A stretch of 64,000 nt of DNA from positions 558,001 to 622,000 of the forward strand of contig JAIVFJ010000001.1 of the NCBI GenBank assembly GCA_025765615.1. The letters are read 5' to 3'. Of this stretch, positions 46,484 through 58,000 are shown in pieces. This DNA is from Zopfochytrium polystomum (lineage: Eukaryota > Chytridiomycota > Chytridiomycetes > Chytridiales > Chytridiaceae). The position numbers and the translations under genes were made by a program. Positions within the stretch are counted from its first letter, which is position 1; each line of letters starts with the position of its first letter. The notes beneath the pieces were generated by a model, which was not told the origin of the DNA, searched no databases, and was given only the letters and a program-made list of their open reading frames with translations.

Positions 46484-47583
46484 TCAAAGTCCGAAATCCT
46501 TCCTCCACTGGTCAAAAGCCTTCACGGAAACATTTGACCCACCACACACTTCCACGACCACAACGGACGATTCCCTCGACAGCTTGAGGGACCCGGCGGC
46601 ACGTATTGCGTCGGCGGCAGAGCCTTGCAGCACGGCAGCAATGGCGGCGCCGCACGCTGGCTCTACCGAGCATGCGCTCTTCGTCCAAAAATTCGCGAAC
46701 GGCCATGACGGCGTCGGCGTCCGACACGATGGCACTGACCACGCGGTCTTCGCCGTACTGATGTCTCAAAGACAAAGTGGCCTCTGTGACTGTGAGGGCA
46801 CCTAGCGACTTTGCGATTGAGGTGATTGCACCGATGCTGACGGGTTTGTTACTTTTCACGGCGGCAGCGAACGATGCGGCGCCTTCGGTTTCCACTGCGA
46901 CGACGGACAGGGCGGTGGGCAACGGAGGAATCCGCGGTCGAGGCGTCTAGGAGTCCCTGTAGCACACCGCACAGAAGGCCACCCCCGCCGACAGAGCAGA
47001 CAAACGCATCCAGACGCTCATTGGGACCCATCAGTGCCTTTGCTTGCTCAATGGTCTCATGGACGACGGAGGAGTGGCCGGTCCATAAATCGGGGTGATC
47101 GAAGGGGTGTACCAGGACCGTGGGCATTCCAGCAGCCTCCCGTTCTTTGCAGTGGGCGTTGGCCGCGGCGTGCGCTTCGTCCCAGACTTTCCCGACAACA
47201 ACAACAGATGCTCCAAAAGCCTGCAGGCGCTGAATGGTCTTGTCCGGGGTAGTTGACGGTGTAAAGACTCGGCAAGCAAGACCAAGAGTTCGGGCAACCC
47301 AAGCTGTGGCCAGGCCGGCGTTCCCGCCGGACGAGGAAACGGCCTCCAGGCGCTCTGTCTGAGAGGCGGCGGCTTCGCTGGTAGAGACGGTCGCGGCGGC
47401 GGCGGCCGCAGCCTTAGCCAGCATGTAGCCAATTCCTCGGATCTTGAACGATCCCGACGGCTGCAGGTTGTCGAGCTTATAGAGCACCTTTGAGACGCCG
47501 AGGGACTGCGCAACGTGATCGGGTGCGGCCACGAGAGGAGTCTGGACGTGCAACGACGGCAGCGGCCCTCCTGCTGTTGCCAT
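46484..47583 (-). CDS. L-serine/L-threonine dehydratase (PLP-dependent)
   Basis: Fold-type II PLP enzyme that deaminates serine to pyruvate and/or threonine to 2-oxobutyrate. No intron. Landmarks: LHVQTPLV at the start, the Schiff-base lysine in QPSGSFKIRGIGYM, the substrate loop SSSGGNAGLATAW, TPDKTIQRLQAFGASVVVVG, the glycine-rich phosphate loop SVGGGGLLCGVLQGL, VVAVETEGAASFAAA, and EPACGAAIAAVLQG near the end. The short length (about 330 residues) and lack of an ACT domain match catabolic serine dehydratases rather than biosynthetic IlvA. Two single extra bases break the frame, at about 46910-46925 (after the ASTADSS segment) and at 46676-46677 (between LDEERML and VEPACG). A copia element begins 212 bases upstream of the ATG at 47583. 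Confidence 0.86.
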
Positions 47584-47789
47584 TGTGACGTTGCACGGTC
47601 TAATGGGAAAAAAGGCCACTCCAGACAGGGAGGGAGGGGGGCATGGGAAAGCGACGGGGCCCACTGGAAGAGCCTCTTCTGACAGGGAGCAACGGAATGA
47701 AGACTGAAAAAAAAGAGACAAAAAAAAACAGCCCACGTCACAACCGAAGTTTTTATTTTTTGTTTTTCTTGCGGACGCGTCCTTCGTCT

Positions 47790-47794
47790 GTTTT
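47790..47794. repeat. Target-site duplication of the copia element (left copy)
   Basis: GTTTT immediately before the 5' LTR, identical to the five bases after the 3' LTR (54772-54776). Confidence 0.9.
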
Positions 47795-47911
47795 TGTTGG
47801 AATATGCCCCCGCGTAAACGAAAAAAAAAAAAAAGAGAAGTTGATCACAGACTTGACTTGTCACACCCTCCTGCCCTCTCATCACCATTGCCTCACAGCC
47901 GGATTTCAACA
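47795..47911 (+). repeat. 5' LTR of the copia element
   Basis: 117 bp, TG...CA ends with TGTTGGAAT/ATTTCAACA inverted termini and an internal A tract. It matches 54647-54771 except for about three substitutions, one A in the tract, and absence of a 9-base stretch present in the 3' copy. No convincing tRNA primer-binding site was recognised directly after it. Confidence 0.93.
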
Positions 47912-48235
47912 CCTTACCAGGGAGAGCTCTCCAGAGCGAGAAGAGACCAACTGAGTGATTGAGCAATCAATCCAGCAAATTTGGATCGAAACAACCCGAC
48001 AACCACCCCCAAGGAGCGTGTCGAACCAGCCATCCATTGATCGCCACCACTGCTCAACAAAGCGATCGCCTTCACCAGTCAGCAATACAGCCACTGTTTT
48101 ACACCCACCGATCACGTGACCCATTTCTCTCGAAAGCGACCTATTACAAATCGAAAATCCAATTGCTTAGTATCCCAATTCCATTTCGACCCCATCCTTC
48201 AGAACCCCCTTAACAAACCTTTTCCCTGACACAAT

Positions 48236-49549
48236 ATGAGCGTCAAACTAGTCCACCAGGCCCTCAATAACCCCATCTACTTTGACACATGGTACGAAGA
48301 CATACTTGGCTATCTCGCTGGCAAGGATGCACTTGCTACTGTTAGCCTTCGAGCAGTACGACGTGCCGGCGCAGCTGCCACAGCTGTAGCTAGTGCTGAC
48401 GCTGCTGCTGCTGCTGGAGCTGCCGCTGGAGCTGGCCCTGCTGCTGCCGGTGCAGGATTTGTCAACTGGACTGCTGCAGCACCCCCTGATGTGGAATGAT
48501 CGGATGTCATGCGTATCCTCCCAGTATACGTACCCAACCACCCACAGTATGTCAGCTACTGGACCTTCAGTGACAACGGAACTGTCTTTCCTGGAACCTA
48601 TGCGCAAAACAAGCTGGCTATGATGCACATTCGGAATCATGTTGGCAAAAACCTCAAGCAAAAGATTAGCGGCATCTACTTTGTCTTTGAGGCCCTTGCC
48701 GAACTCAAGCGCAAAGTCGGCCGTGTCGACCCTACACAGGTTATGAACCTTATTGAAGAGTTCAAGAAACTCCGCATTGGAGAGAAAGAAAGAATCGTGG
48801 ACTTCCAGCAGAAATTTGAGACGCACTATGCATCCCTACAGCGTGCCCGGGAACTCACTCCAATCGACATGCGCGACCAGATTGACATAACCCTAAGTTT
48901 TCGTTCTGCTGTCCATGTACTAAACCAAAGTTTCAAGAACAACAAATACTGGTTTCCCCAAGTCAACCACTATATGAGCAAGATTGATGACGGCACCATC
49001 ACAGACATCACTGGTCTGTTCGATTACCTGAAGATTATGGAGGCCCGCAACTGCAACCCTGAAGACTTCGTGGAGCCACCTGCTGAACCAGTGAACGAGG
49101 CAGCCCTACTCAGTGGTCCCCAAGGCCGACGGAACGATGGCCACTCCCGACGTGCAGACAGGTCAGGGCAGCGTCATGCTCACTTTGACTCTCGTGAGAA
49201 GCAACACAGCAACCGTCGGGAGAGGCCTCGTAAGGAACGACCTGACCGAGGTGGTTGCCAGAACCAGGCGCAGTCTGAGCGTCGCCGCAGTCAGAGAGAG
49301 AGGAACAGCAACAACAACCCACCTGCAGCATCAGCAACTGTTGACCAACAGCAACGAGATGCTTCAGTAGTTGACAGTGTTATCGTCTGTCACCAGTGTG
49401 GCCTCAAGAACCACTATGCCAGAGACTGCCTTGCAAAGAAAGCAGATGCCCCAGTTGCCCTTGTTGCACCCCTGGACGCCTCACAGTCTCTCAGCGAGTA
49501 TGAGACTGAGTCTGACTACAGTGATTCAGGGGAGTCAAATTTTCAGTAG
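48236..49549 (+). pseudogene. copia gag (capsid/nucleocapsid) with an in-frame stop
   Basis: Starts at the ATG at 48236 (SVKLVHQALNNPIYFDTWYE) and ends with TAG at 49547-49549. One TGA at 48497-48499 interrupts the same frame after an Ala-rich stretch. The central part is a helical UBN2/gag-like region (LAELKRKVGRVDPTQVMNLI), followed by a basic Arg-rich segment and one CCHC zinc knuckle, CHQCGLKNHYARDC (49388-49429), typical of nucleocapsid. The tail is acidic. Confidence 0.88.
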
Positions 49550-51834
49550 GCCTGAGGCCTCCACCTCAGGCGCACCAAAAGAGAACCTCTAACTTCCGCT
49601 CTGCACCTCATGTTCCAAAATCTGTTGCCCTCCTCTCATCGCACTCAGCTGTCTTCAGAGAGTCCCCAATTGTTGTTGACACTGGCTGCCCAAGGACCAT
49701 TCTCAAAGACCTCCACCTGTTCACCTCATATGAAGAGAAAGACTCTACTGTCAGCACCATAGATGAGGAGTCCCCACCACTCAAGACGAAGGGATCTGGC
49801 TCAGCGAGGATTACTCTATCAAACGGTGTCGAAATTGTCATCAAGAAAGCATTCTACGCGCCAACTGCATTATACAGTCTCATTGCCACCAATGACATTG
49901 AGAGAGACGGGAAGTTCTTTGTCTCTATGGATGTGGATAAACCTGGCACCATATTCAACAGAAGCAATAGAACTCCTGTTGGTCGTTGCACCAAACGTCT
50001 TGGGCTCCACTTCCTCATCACCAAGAATTTGAGACTACGCCACCTCAGCCGCGCCTCTGCTGCCATTATCGCCCTTGCCCACCGCGAACACTATCCAAGC
50101 CCAGACAGACCACCACCTGTTGTGAGCAAGGCCGAGAGCCTCTGGATTGCAGAGGTTGAAAGACTTCATCGTGCCCTGGGACACGTCGGCTTCCAGCGCC
50201 TCGGCAACATGCTCCACCACCGGACGACAGCAGACCTACCACCCATCGATGCTTCGTACCCCACAAAGTGCCAAACTTGCATCGCAGCCAAGATGCGCCA
50301 AAAGTCATTCCCAGAGCGTGATGAGGAACAACTCCCATTTGCCCACACTCTCAACATTGATGTCAACTCCATCCCCATTACTTCCTTTGATGGCTACAAC
50401 TATGCAATCACTGTTGTTTGCGAGAGCAGTCGTTTCTCTTGGGACATTTCTATTGCTCGCAAGAGCGATGCATTACCGTTTCTAATTCGCCTGATTCTCT
50501 TTCTTGAGAAAACGGAGGGACGCAAAGTACAGGTCATCTGATTGGATCGTGGCAAGGAGAGCTTCAATCAGACCTTCAAGTCCTTCTGCGACTCCCATGG
50601 AATTCAGCTCAAGGCGTCTCCTTCACGCACAGCTTAGCTGAACTCTGTCACAGAACGCCACATCCAAACTGTCACAGACATGACCCAGTCACTTCTACTT
50701 GGCGCACCTAATGTTCCACTCATATTTTGGAGCTACGCTTACTGTCAAGCTTTGCAAATCAAGAACTGTCTACCAAACATCCAGCATGGCATCCTCTCTC
50801 CGTTCGAAAGCCGCCACCACATCCCACCAATGGTTGGCCACTTTCGCACCTTTGGTTCCAAGTGTTTCTACCATGTTAGCCCCAAGCTTCGCAAGAAACT
50901 CGATCCCAAGGGCTGTCCTGCCGTTTACCTTGGCAGTCCGTCGCGCTCCATTGCTGTCCTGTGGGAGCTCCAAGAGCAGCGGATCATCTACCAGCGTTAT
51001 CATGACATTGATTTTTTTGAAGATGAATTCCCCCAGTTCTTGGGAGTTCACGCTGTGAGGGGGGGATTTGGGGACATCAGCGTTAATCTCCCTTCACTTT
51101 CAGACTTGGATGACCCTGCATATGAGAAAGCAGTTCAATCAATTGTAGATGCAGAACAGCACCTTCACCAGCTACTTCAGCAGAAAACCCAGCAGAAACA
51201 GCAGCACCAGGGTAAGGGGGAGCACAGCAGCACACCAGCACCAGGACCAAAGAAGCGAGGTCGCCCACGCAAGCCATCATCACCAGTGAGGCTACCATCA
51301 GTGAGCATCTCAGCAGAGCCTCCACCACCAACAGCTGCCCCTGCACCAGATGTCGAGCAGGAGCCACCCCCCAAACGGAAGCGCAGCACAACAAAGAAAC
51401 CGGCAGCAGTCGCTGGGCAGGAGCCACCCGCTAAGAGGAAGCCAGGCCGACCAAGGAAACACCCAATTCCACCTGACCCGGTGAGTCACTCCAAACTTCA
51501 CCAAACTAATTCTTTCTTTTCTACACCATTCCCTTTTCAAATTTCCTCTTCACAACCAAAAACAATTCAAAACCATTAACGTCACCTCACGTCGCCCCAC
51601 ACTATCGCGCACAGGAAGCCTCAGCACCAGCCACTGCCAATGCCCCAGAGACCTTTCCGCCCAGCGAAGCAAGGGGCGGTGGGCCCAGCGACCTGGAGAA
51701 TTTGCCCAGGTCCAGCGCAGAGGCTCATCAGCAGGCAGGTCAGGATGGTGAGGGCCCCGCTTGGGGGCCCTGCGTCGCCGGACGTCTCGAGTTCTCTATC
51801 TGCAAGGGGTATTGACAGGCCCAGTGGTGAAGTG

Positions 51835-51839
51835 GACCC
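51835..51839. repeat. Target-site duplication of the nested solo LTR (left copy)
   Basis: GACCC directly before TGTTGG at 51840; identical to 52630-52634 after the LTR. Confidence 0.88.
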
Positions 51840-52629
51840 TGTTGGAGTTTGCACACATTACCTACACCTTTTAAGATCCTCTGACCTGTCTTCAAGAGTA
51901 ACGATAAGTTAAGATGGCATAAGGGCTGATCCCAGTGTTATCTGCACTTTTCTCAATCTCTGACACTGTACAAGTGCTTAGAGGTGGTTTCAATCCCCAG
52001 TCTGGGTAGACCACATCAGTGTGCTTCACTCTTGCAATTTGATAGGAATGATTACAGGAGCTTGACAGGGAGCCTGACTTACTTCTTTGCACACATAACT
52101 CCATGGAAGTTCTGGCCAAATCAGCGTGATGCAACAATGATGTCATGCCTGCCTCCTGACTCCTCAAAGTCTAAACTCTATCTCTCAGAGCTAAAAGACT
52201 ATCACCAAAGTCTGATTCCTGAGACCACCTGCAGTATAAAAGGGGGAGCCCCAGCAGCTCCAGAGAAGCATCATCCCAGATCCTGATCACATCTGCCTGC
52301 TCTCTCTCTACCCTCGAATACAACAAACAAAAACCATTATTCTTATCTGAGTCAACATACCCTCTACCTTGACCTGCAAAGCTCTTCAAGTTCTACCTCA
52401 GGTCGATACCTTGTTCGTATAGGGCGCTTCGCTCTTACAAGAAAAGGGTGTGCTCTGCACTCTAAACAAGACCAATCTGTCTGAGAGCATCAGCTCTCCA
52501 TCTACTTTGGCAACAAAGGGCGCTTCGCTCTTAACAAGAGAAGGGCCCACGCTCTAAACAAGCTTTATCGCTCCACGCTGACTCAAGTCTGTTGGTGCCC
52601 TTCAGACACGCCAGGCGCAATCACCAACA
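51840..52629 (+). mobile_element. Nested solo LTR of a different retrotransposon family
   Basis: 790 bp starting TGTTGGAG and ending CACCAACA (6-bp perfect inverted termini TGTTGG/CCAACA), flanked by GACCC on both sides. It lies inside the copia pol, between integrase and reverse transcriptase, and joining its flanks over one GACCC leaves a continuous reading frame. It contains a TATA element (52235-52242), two copies of a roughly 48-bp motif beginning AGGGCGCTTCGCTCTT (52421-52470 and 52517-52562), and a terminal hairpin formed by TCTGTTGGTG/CACCAACAGA. It has no similarity to the 117-125 bp copia LTRs beyond the terminal hexamers. Only one LTR is present, so it is the product of LTR-LTR recombination. 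Confidence 0.88.
52235..52242 (+). promoter_or_regulatory. TATA box in the nested solo LTR
   Basis: TATAAAAG in a GC-richer context (CAGTATAAAAGGGGGAGC), about 395 bases into the LTR, where an LTR promoter (U3/R boundary) is expected. Confidence 0.6.
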
Positions 52630-52634
52630 GACCC
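52630..52634. repeat. Target-site duplication of the nested solo LTR (right copy)
   Basis: GACCC, matching 51835-51839. Confidence 0.88.
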
Positions 52635-54635
52635 CGCCGCATCAGGCGAAGTGCTACCTGCTGACAGTGCTCCTGTTGTGCAAGATGTGCTGTTTGCGTG
52701 TGAGCCTGACGAGGACTTCGACGATAACGATATCCAGTCAGTCTACGAGTCTGATGCTGACGATGAAGACAGACCCCTTTATGCCTTCAACGTCAACTCC
52801 AACTCAATCAAAGTATCCCCAGACACATACAAGGATCCACTGACGCACGAGGAGGCCATGGCATCGCCTCATGCAGAGCAGTGGAAGGAGGCTGAAGAGT
52901 ACGAGCTGGATATGCTTCGCAAGATGGGAGTCTTTGTGGAGTCCGCAGCTCCGCCTGACACCAACATTGTCAGCTGCAAGTGGGTCTACAAGCTCAAGTT
53001 CAAACTGGACGGCACCATTGAGCGGTTCCGTGCTCGACTTGTTGCTCGTGGATTCACCCAGCAGCCTGGCGTCGACTTCACCCTCACCTACTCGCCAGTT
53101 ATTAGGGGCAACACACTTCGTTGGATGATTGCCCTCAGCACCCTGTACGGCTGGGACATGGAGATGATCGACATCTCCTCAGCCTACCTATACGGGATCC
53201 TAGACATACCAATCTACATGGCACCACCACCTGGTGTATCGATCTCCCCTGGACTAGTGTGGCTACTGCTGAAGGGTCTCTACGGGCTGAAGCAATCAGG
53301 ACGGACTTGGTATCGGCGTCTAGCCCTCCACCTTCAGTCAAAAGGCTTTGCTCAGAGCCGGGCAGACCCCTGCCTCTTCTGGCGCCGGACCAAGTGCAGG
53401 CTCTGCTTCATTCTGGCGTACGTCGACGACCTTCCACTCTTTGGCCACACCGCTGCCATCAAGGAGGCTGTTGCAGACCTCAAGACGGAGTTCAATCTTT
53501 GAGAGCTGGGAAAGTTCAGCTACATTCTCTCAATGGAAGTCATTTGTGGTTCAAACTTCACAATTCTCCATCAGACTAACTTCCTCCAGAACTTCCTCTC
53601 GCGTTTTGAGGCTAAGCACGGACCTGTAACTCCTCGCAACGCACCACTCAAGGTAACAGCCAAGCTCACCCCTCGCGACCGGCACTCCACCAACCTCCAC
53701 AGTTGGACTTCGCTACAGCTCAGACAGGAACAACCAAGTTGTTGGCTATGCTGATGCATCGTACAACTCCCGCCACAACTCTCGCTCACAGATAGCATAC
53801 CTGGTGCTATTAGCAGGGGGAGTCATAGCATGGAAATCAACAAGATCAGCAACTGTCCCAACCTCATCCACAGCAGCAGAGTACATTGCACTCAGTGAGC
53901 TTGGTCGGGAACTTGAGGCCATCAACAACCTCCACCTATCAATCCAGCATCCCCTCAAGCTACCAATCATTGCCTACAAGGACAACACACCATCGATCCA
54001 CATGACAGTTAACGACCTTCACACCGATCGCTCCAAGCACATCCACCTTCAGTACCACCACATTTGGTCACTTGTTGAGGAGGGACTTGTGCAAGTTGAG
54101 TATGTCTACTCGATGGACCAGCTTGCAGACCTCCTCACCAAGCCACATGGACGTGACATGGTCTACAAGGGCCAGACTCTACTTGGACTGGTTGACTCAA
54201 CTGAGAAACCAAGATGATGCATGCAACGTCACAAGAAAATCCTAGAGACAAGATCAAAATGACGTGAGGAACATATTCGACAAAAGAGTATCAAGAAGAA
54301 GGAACAGAAGAACTTGGACCAAGCTGTGGCGTGGAAGGAGCAGCTGGCGCACCAAGGGAAATCAGCAGGATAGGCCCAACAGGGAGGGGGAGGGCACTGG
54401 ACAAACTTTTCTTTACCTTTTGCCTTATTCGGCTCTTCATGTATTTTCTATTCCTACCCTTTTGAAGTTCACTCCTCAGCAGTATTTTCCAGATATTTTC
54501 ACTTCCTTTCCCTGCCATGGTTTTCCCAGATCGGCCAATTGATTTGGGTTTTTCATCCGAGCAGGGGCTTCAAGCACTCTTCCCCAGTTTCTTACCTCTA
54601 GAGGGTTTTGTTTGAAGTCTAGGAAGGGCGCGTGT

Positions 54636-54646
54636 GCAAGGGGGAG
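54636..54646 (+). promoter_or_regulatory. Polypurine tract of the copia element
   Basis: GCAAGGGGGAG immediately before the 3' LTR, the expected primer site for plus-strand DNA synthesis. Confidence 0.75.
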
Positions 54647-54771
54647 TGTTGGAATATGCCCCCGCGTAAAAGAAAAAAAAAAAAAGAAAAGTTGATCACA
54701 GACTTGACTTGTCACACCCTCCCGCCCTCTCGCGACCACAATCACCATTGCCTCACAGCTGGATTTCAACA
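54647..54771 (+). repeat. 3' LTR of the copia element
   Basis: 125 bp, same termini as the 5' LTR. It retains a 9-base stretch (about GCGACCACA) missing from the 5' copy. Confidence 0.93.
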
Positions 54772-54776
54772 GTTTT
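54772..54776. repeat. Target-site duplication of the copia element (right copy)
   Basis: GTTTT, identical to 47790-47794. Confidence 0.9.
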
Positions 54777-55046
54777 GGTTTTTTTCTTTTGTTTTTTCGT
54801 CTTTCCCTCCCCTTTTCCCCTTTATTTTCCAGTCCGCAGTAACTAACTCTGCTCACTACCCAATCAAAGAACAGCACAAGTTGAGATAAAAAGAGATGGA
54901 CCGAATCCCTCCCTTTTCACCCACTCTCTATTTTCCAAGCCAAAAAACCAGGGGACTGCCTTCCTTGTCAAATCGTCTCGGCTGGCTGGGGCCTGGGCTG
55001 AAAACTGCCTTGTCAAGTCTTCCGATCCATCATCAGTCGACAAACA

Positions 55047-58000
55047 ATGGCCACAGAGCACACAGACACCGCCCCTGCCGCTGCTGCTGCTGGCGAAGGC
55101 GACGGCGGAGGCGGCGTCGCTGTCATCCGCCAGCTGCTCGAGGAGGCGCGCCAGCAGGGATCCGGTACGTGCGAGACCCCCCAACGCATCGCTCCCACAC
55201 CTGCTTCTCGGACTTTCTCCCTCTGCTTGCCTTTCTTTCCTTTTGCGTGCGTTGGGAGATGCGGGCAACGATGATTACGCTTACCAACCAACGGGCGGAC
55301 AGTGAATCTGAACTTGTCGAAGCGGGATCTGAGAGTCGTGCCCACCGAGGTTGCCCACCTGGATCATCTGGAGACGTAAGTGCGAGACACCCCACTCTTC
55401 CTCCTCCTAATCCCTGCCTCACGATTCGCCCCTCCAATGGGCCCCACACAGACTGGCTCTTCCATCAAACAGTATCACGACTCTTCCGGGGTTCATGACC
55501 GACTTGACGCGGTTGCGATATTTGAATTTGAAGGCGAACTCCATAAGAGACTTTCCAGCCGTTGTAAGTGAAGATATCTCCGATGTTGTAAGCGTCCATA
55601 AGCCAATCTCTCTGCTCGTCCAGCTTTGCTTGATGCCGTCGTTGGAGATCCTTGGTAAGATCCCATCATAATCGCCCGACTCCTTTGACCTCCGCACTCA
55701 GATCTGAGCCGAAACAAGATCAAAAAGCTGCCCACGAAACTGCAGAAACTAAAAACACTGCGGGTAACGGCTCCACCTTTTACCGGCGTATATTCAAAGT
55801 TTTTGATTTTTCCAGGTCCTCTCGGTATCTCGAAACAGGATTCAAACAATTCCCCCGTTTATTGCCGCGATGCAGGGACTGGAAGTCTTGAAGATTGGTG
55901 CGACCGTCAGCTCCTTCAATCGATGATCAGTAACTGTAGATTCAAGAGCACAACCCTCTCCAGTGGCCTCCTCCCGAAATCGCAAACGCCGCTGCAGATG
56001 CAGATCCCGCTCTCTGGTTGGTTGAGCTGAAAAAATATTTAGCTCGTGAAGGTACCCGAAATCTTCGTGGTTGAAGCAAGTGGGATTTCGCTCACCAGTC
56101 TGAGCAGGCTCGGCACAACGGGGACACCACACAAAGTCGCACAGGTAGGCGAGTTCCACGCAGCTTGCAGTTCTGAAGCTGACTCAATCTTTCACAGTGA
56201 TGTGACGCCGTCATATTTCTTTAATGGGTCAGATCACGAACACCACCCATCCTCCAGCCGCGAATCCCCCATGTCTTCGCCCACGACGACAAAACCCCCT
56301 GCGCTGCAAATAAACCCGCCGACATTGGAGCGAGGCTATCCCGTCGTCGATATTGCAGCCGCCACGAGTCACGACATACCGCCCTCTCCCTACAGCCACC
56401 TTTTGTCTGCATCTTCTCAGCGCCCGTCCTCAATCCTTTCGCCAAGTGTACGCTCAAATTTAGGAATTTCTTCTCGCCGTTCCGAATCAACAAACAGCAG
56501 CCCAGCAAGTCCGCTCAGCAGTCGATCGAGGCCACGTTCTCCAACTGTATACAGTATACCAATGTCACCAGCTCCGGGCCTACAAACGTCACCGCACCCA
56601 GCTCAAGAAGGTCATTCTCTCGTGCAGTTGTACCTCAGCCGCCCCCGCCCTGGCCACATCTTTTTGTCGACAGAAAAGGTTGTGACATTGTCTGAGGTCG
56701 CCAGGAATATGGCGCATGCCGCCTCGCAGCTGTACAGATGCACCCGCACCATCATGATTGCGCTCACAGCCGACGACAATTCTTTCGGCGGCGTTCCGCT
56801 CACACCCGCCGGCAAGTCTCCCCACCCAATCGGCTCATCTGGCCTGAATCTGACGCGGCTGTCAACGGCCCTCCACAACCTCAATGCCTCTCTTCTCAGC
56901 CTCACGAAGGCGCTGGTCGAGCTCGACATGAAAGTCCTCGCAACGGCCGCCGCCGCGGCGCCACTAGCCCAGCCGTACCGAGCGGCGAGCGGCGGGAACC
57001 CGTCGACGCGGTCCGCGCCAAACAGCGCCGTCGCCGCCGCCGTCGCCGCGTCGCCGCCCCCGTCGCACGCGCCGCTCCAGGCTGCGGTGTTTGCGCTTAT
57101 CAACGACACACGCGCCGTTATCCAATCCATCGTCCTCCCCACCGACTGGCGCGCGCTGCCCGGCGGCGTTGGCGGCGTGAACGGCGCGCCCAACGCGTCG
57201 TCGTCGTCGTCGCCGCCGTCGTCCCCGCCGCCGTCGCCGCTCCTGGCCAAGATTGCCACCACCGTCGACGACCGCGTCCTCCGCACCCTCAACGTCACCA
57301 TGTTTGAGGTGTCCGCCGAAATCGCGGCGTGCGTGCGCCTCTGCGACGCCCTGAAGGGCCGGTCGGGCAAGCCCCGTCGCCGCCGCGGTGGCGGCGGTGC
57401 AACAGTGTCGCGACGCGGGGACGCGTTTGTTGATGACGATGACGACGACGGGGACGACGAGGATGGAGGTGACGGCGGCGTGGGCGGCGGCGGCGGAGGT
57501 GGCAGCGGCAGCGGGGGCGCGGCGTCGGTCGCGGCGGTGGAGGCCATCGACGCGGGCCGGCGGTGCGTGTTCCGGATGCGGGAGTGGGTGGCGCGCGGGG
57601 GGGAGAGCGAGGCGGGCGGCGACGACGAGCGGTTGATGGCCGTTTTGAGGGACGCGGACCAGCTCGAGGTCGTTATGGACGATATGGTCGCGGAGCAGGA
57701 GGCCGGGTGGGCGGCGAGCACGGCTGTGTTTATGGATGTAAGTTGCAGGTTGGGGGGAGGGGTGGGGGACGTTTTTCCGGTCTTCTTTTTGGGGAGGGGC
57801 TTCGACTGCAAAACACGCACAAACCCCAAACTCCCACAAAAACACTATCCAACTTTCCCAAACCGTCCCACTCACAAACACATTTCTCAACCTCCCACCC
57901 CCCTCCTCCCCTCCTCGCCGTTCTTTGTTTTTCCTTTGCCCTCCCAATCTCTGGCAGTCCTCTGTGCAGCTCGTTAGCACCTTCCGCAGCGCGGCGACCC

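Larger units (their letters stand above)
49550..54217 (+). pseudogene. copia pol: protease, integrase, reverse transcriptase, RNase H (interrupted)
   Basis: Protease motif VVDTGCPRT near 49670. Integrase zinc-binding region with HRALGHVGF and CQTCIAAK (about 50160-50290), then the catalytic core with stops at 50539 and 50635. The integrase tail has two AT-hook-like cores, KKRGRPRKPS and KRKPGRPRKH (about 51250-51466). A GTGAGT at 51480 and CACAG at 51616 resemble an intron. After the nested solo LTR, reverse transcriptase starts near 52790 with CKWVYKLKFKLDG, ARLVARGFTQ, YGLKQSGRTWY and the active-site YVDD at 53419-53430. TGA at 53500 follows. RNase H shows VGYADASYNS, TSSTAAEYIAL and the end at 54217. 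Non-functional as it stands. Confidence 0.9.
47795..54771 (+). mobile_element. Ty1/copia LTR retrotransposon, full length but decayed
   Basis: A 6,977-bp element bounded by direct LTRs with TGTTGGAAT...ATTTCAACA ends and flanked by a perfect 5-bp duplication GTTTT. The internal order gag, protease, integrase, reverse transcriptase, RNase H is the copia order. Coding is interrupted by in-frame stops (TGA 48497, TGA 50539, TAG 50635, TGA 53500), a frame change near 53700 and a nested 790-bp solo LTR. The two LTRs differ by a few substitutions, an A-tract length change and a 9-base indel, so the insertion is not recent. It occupies the upstream regions of the dehydratase (-) and the Sog2-like gene (+). 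Confidence 0.95.

Noticed and set aside
47790..54776. Possible Ty3/gypsy classification
   Set aside because: Integrase precedes reverse transcriptase and the RT has YVDD with copia-type flanks, so the element is Ty1/copia.
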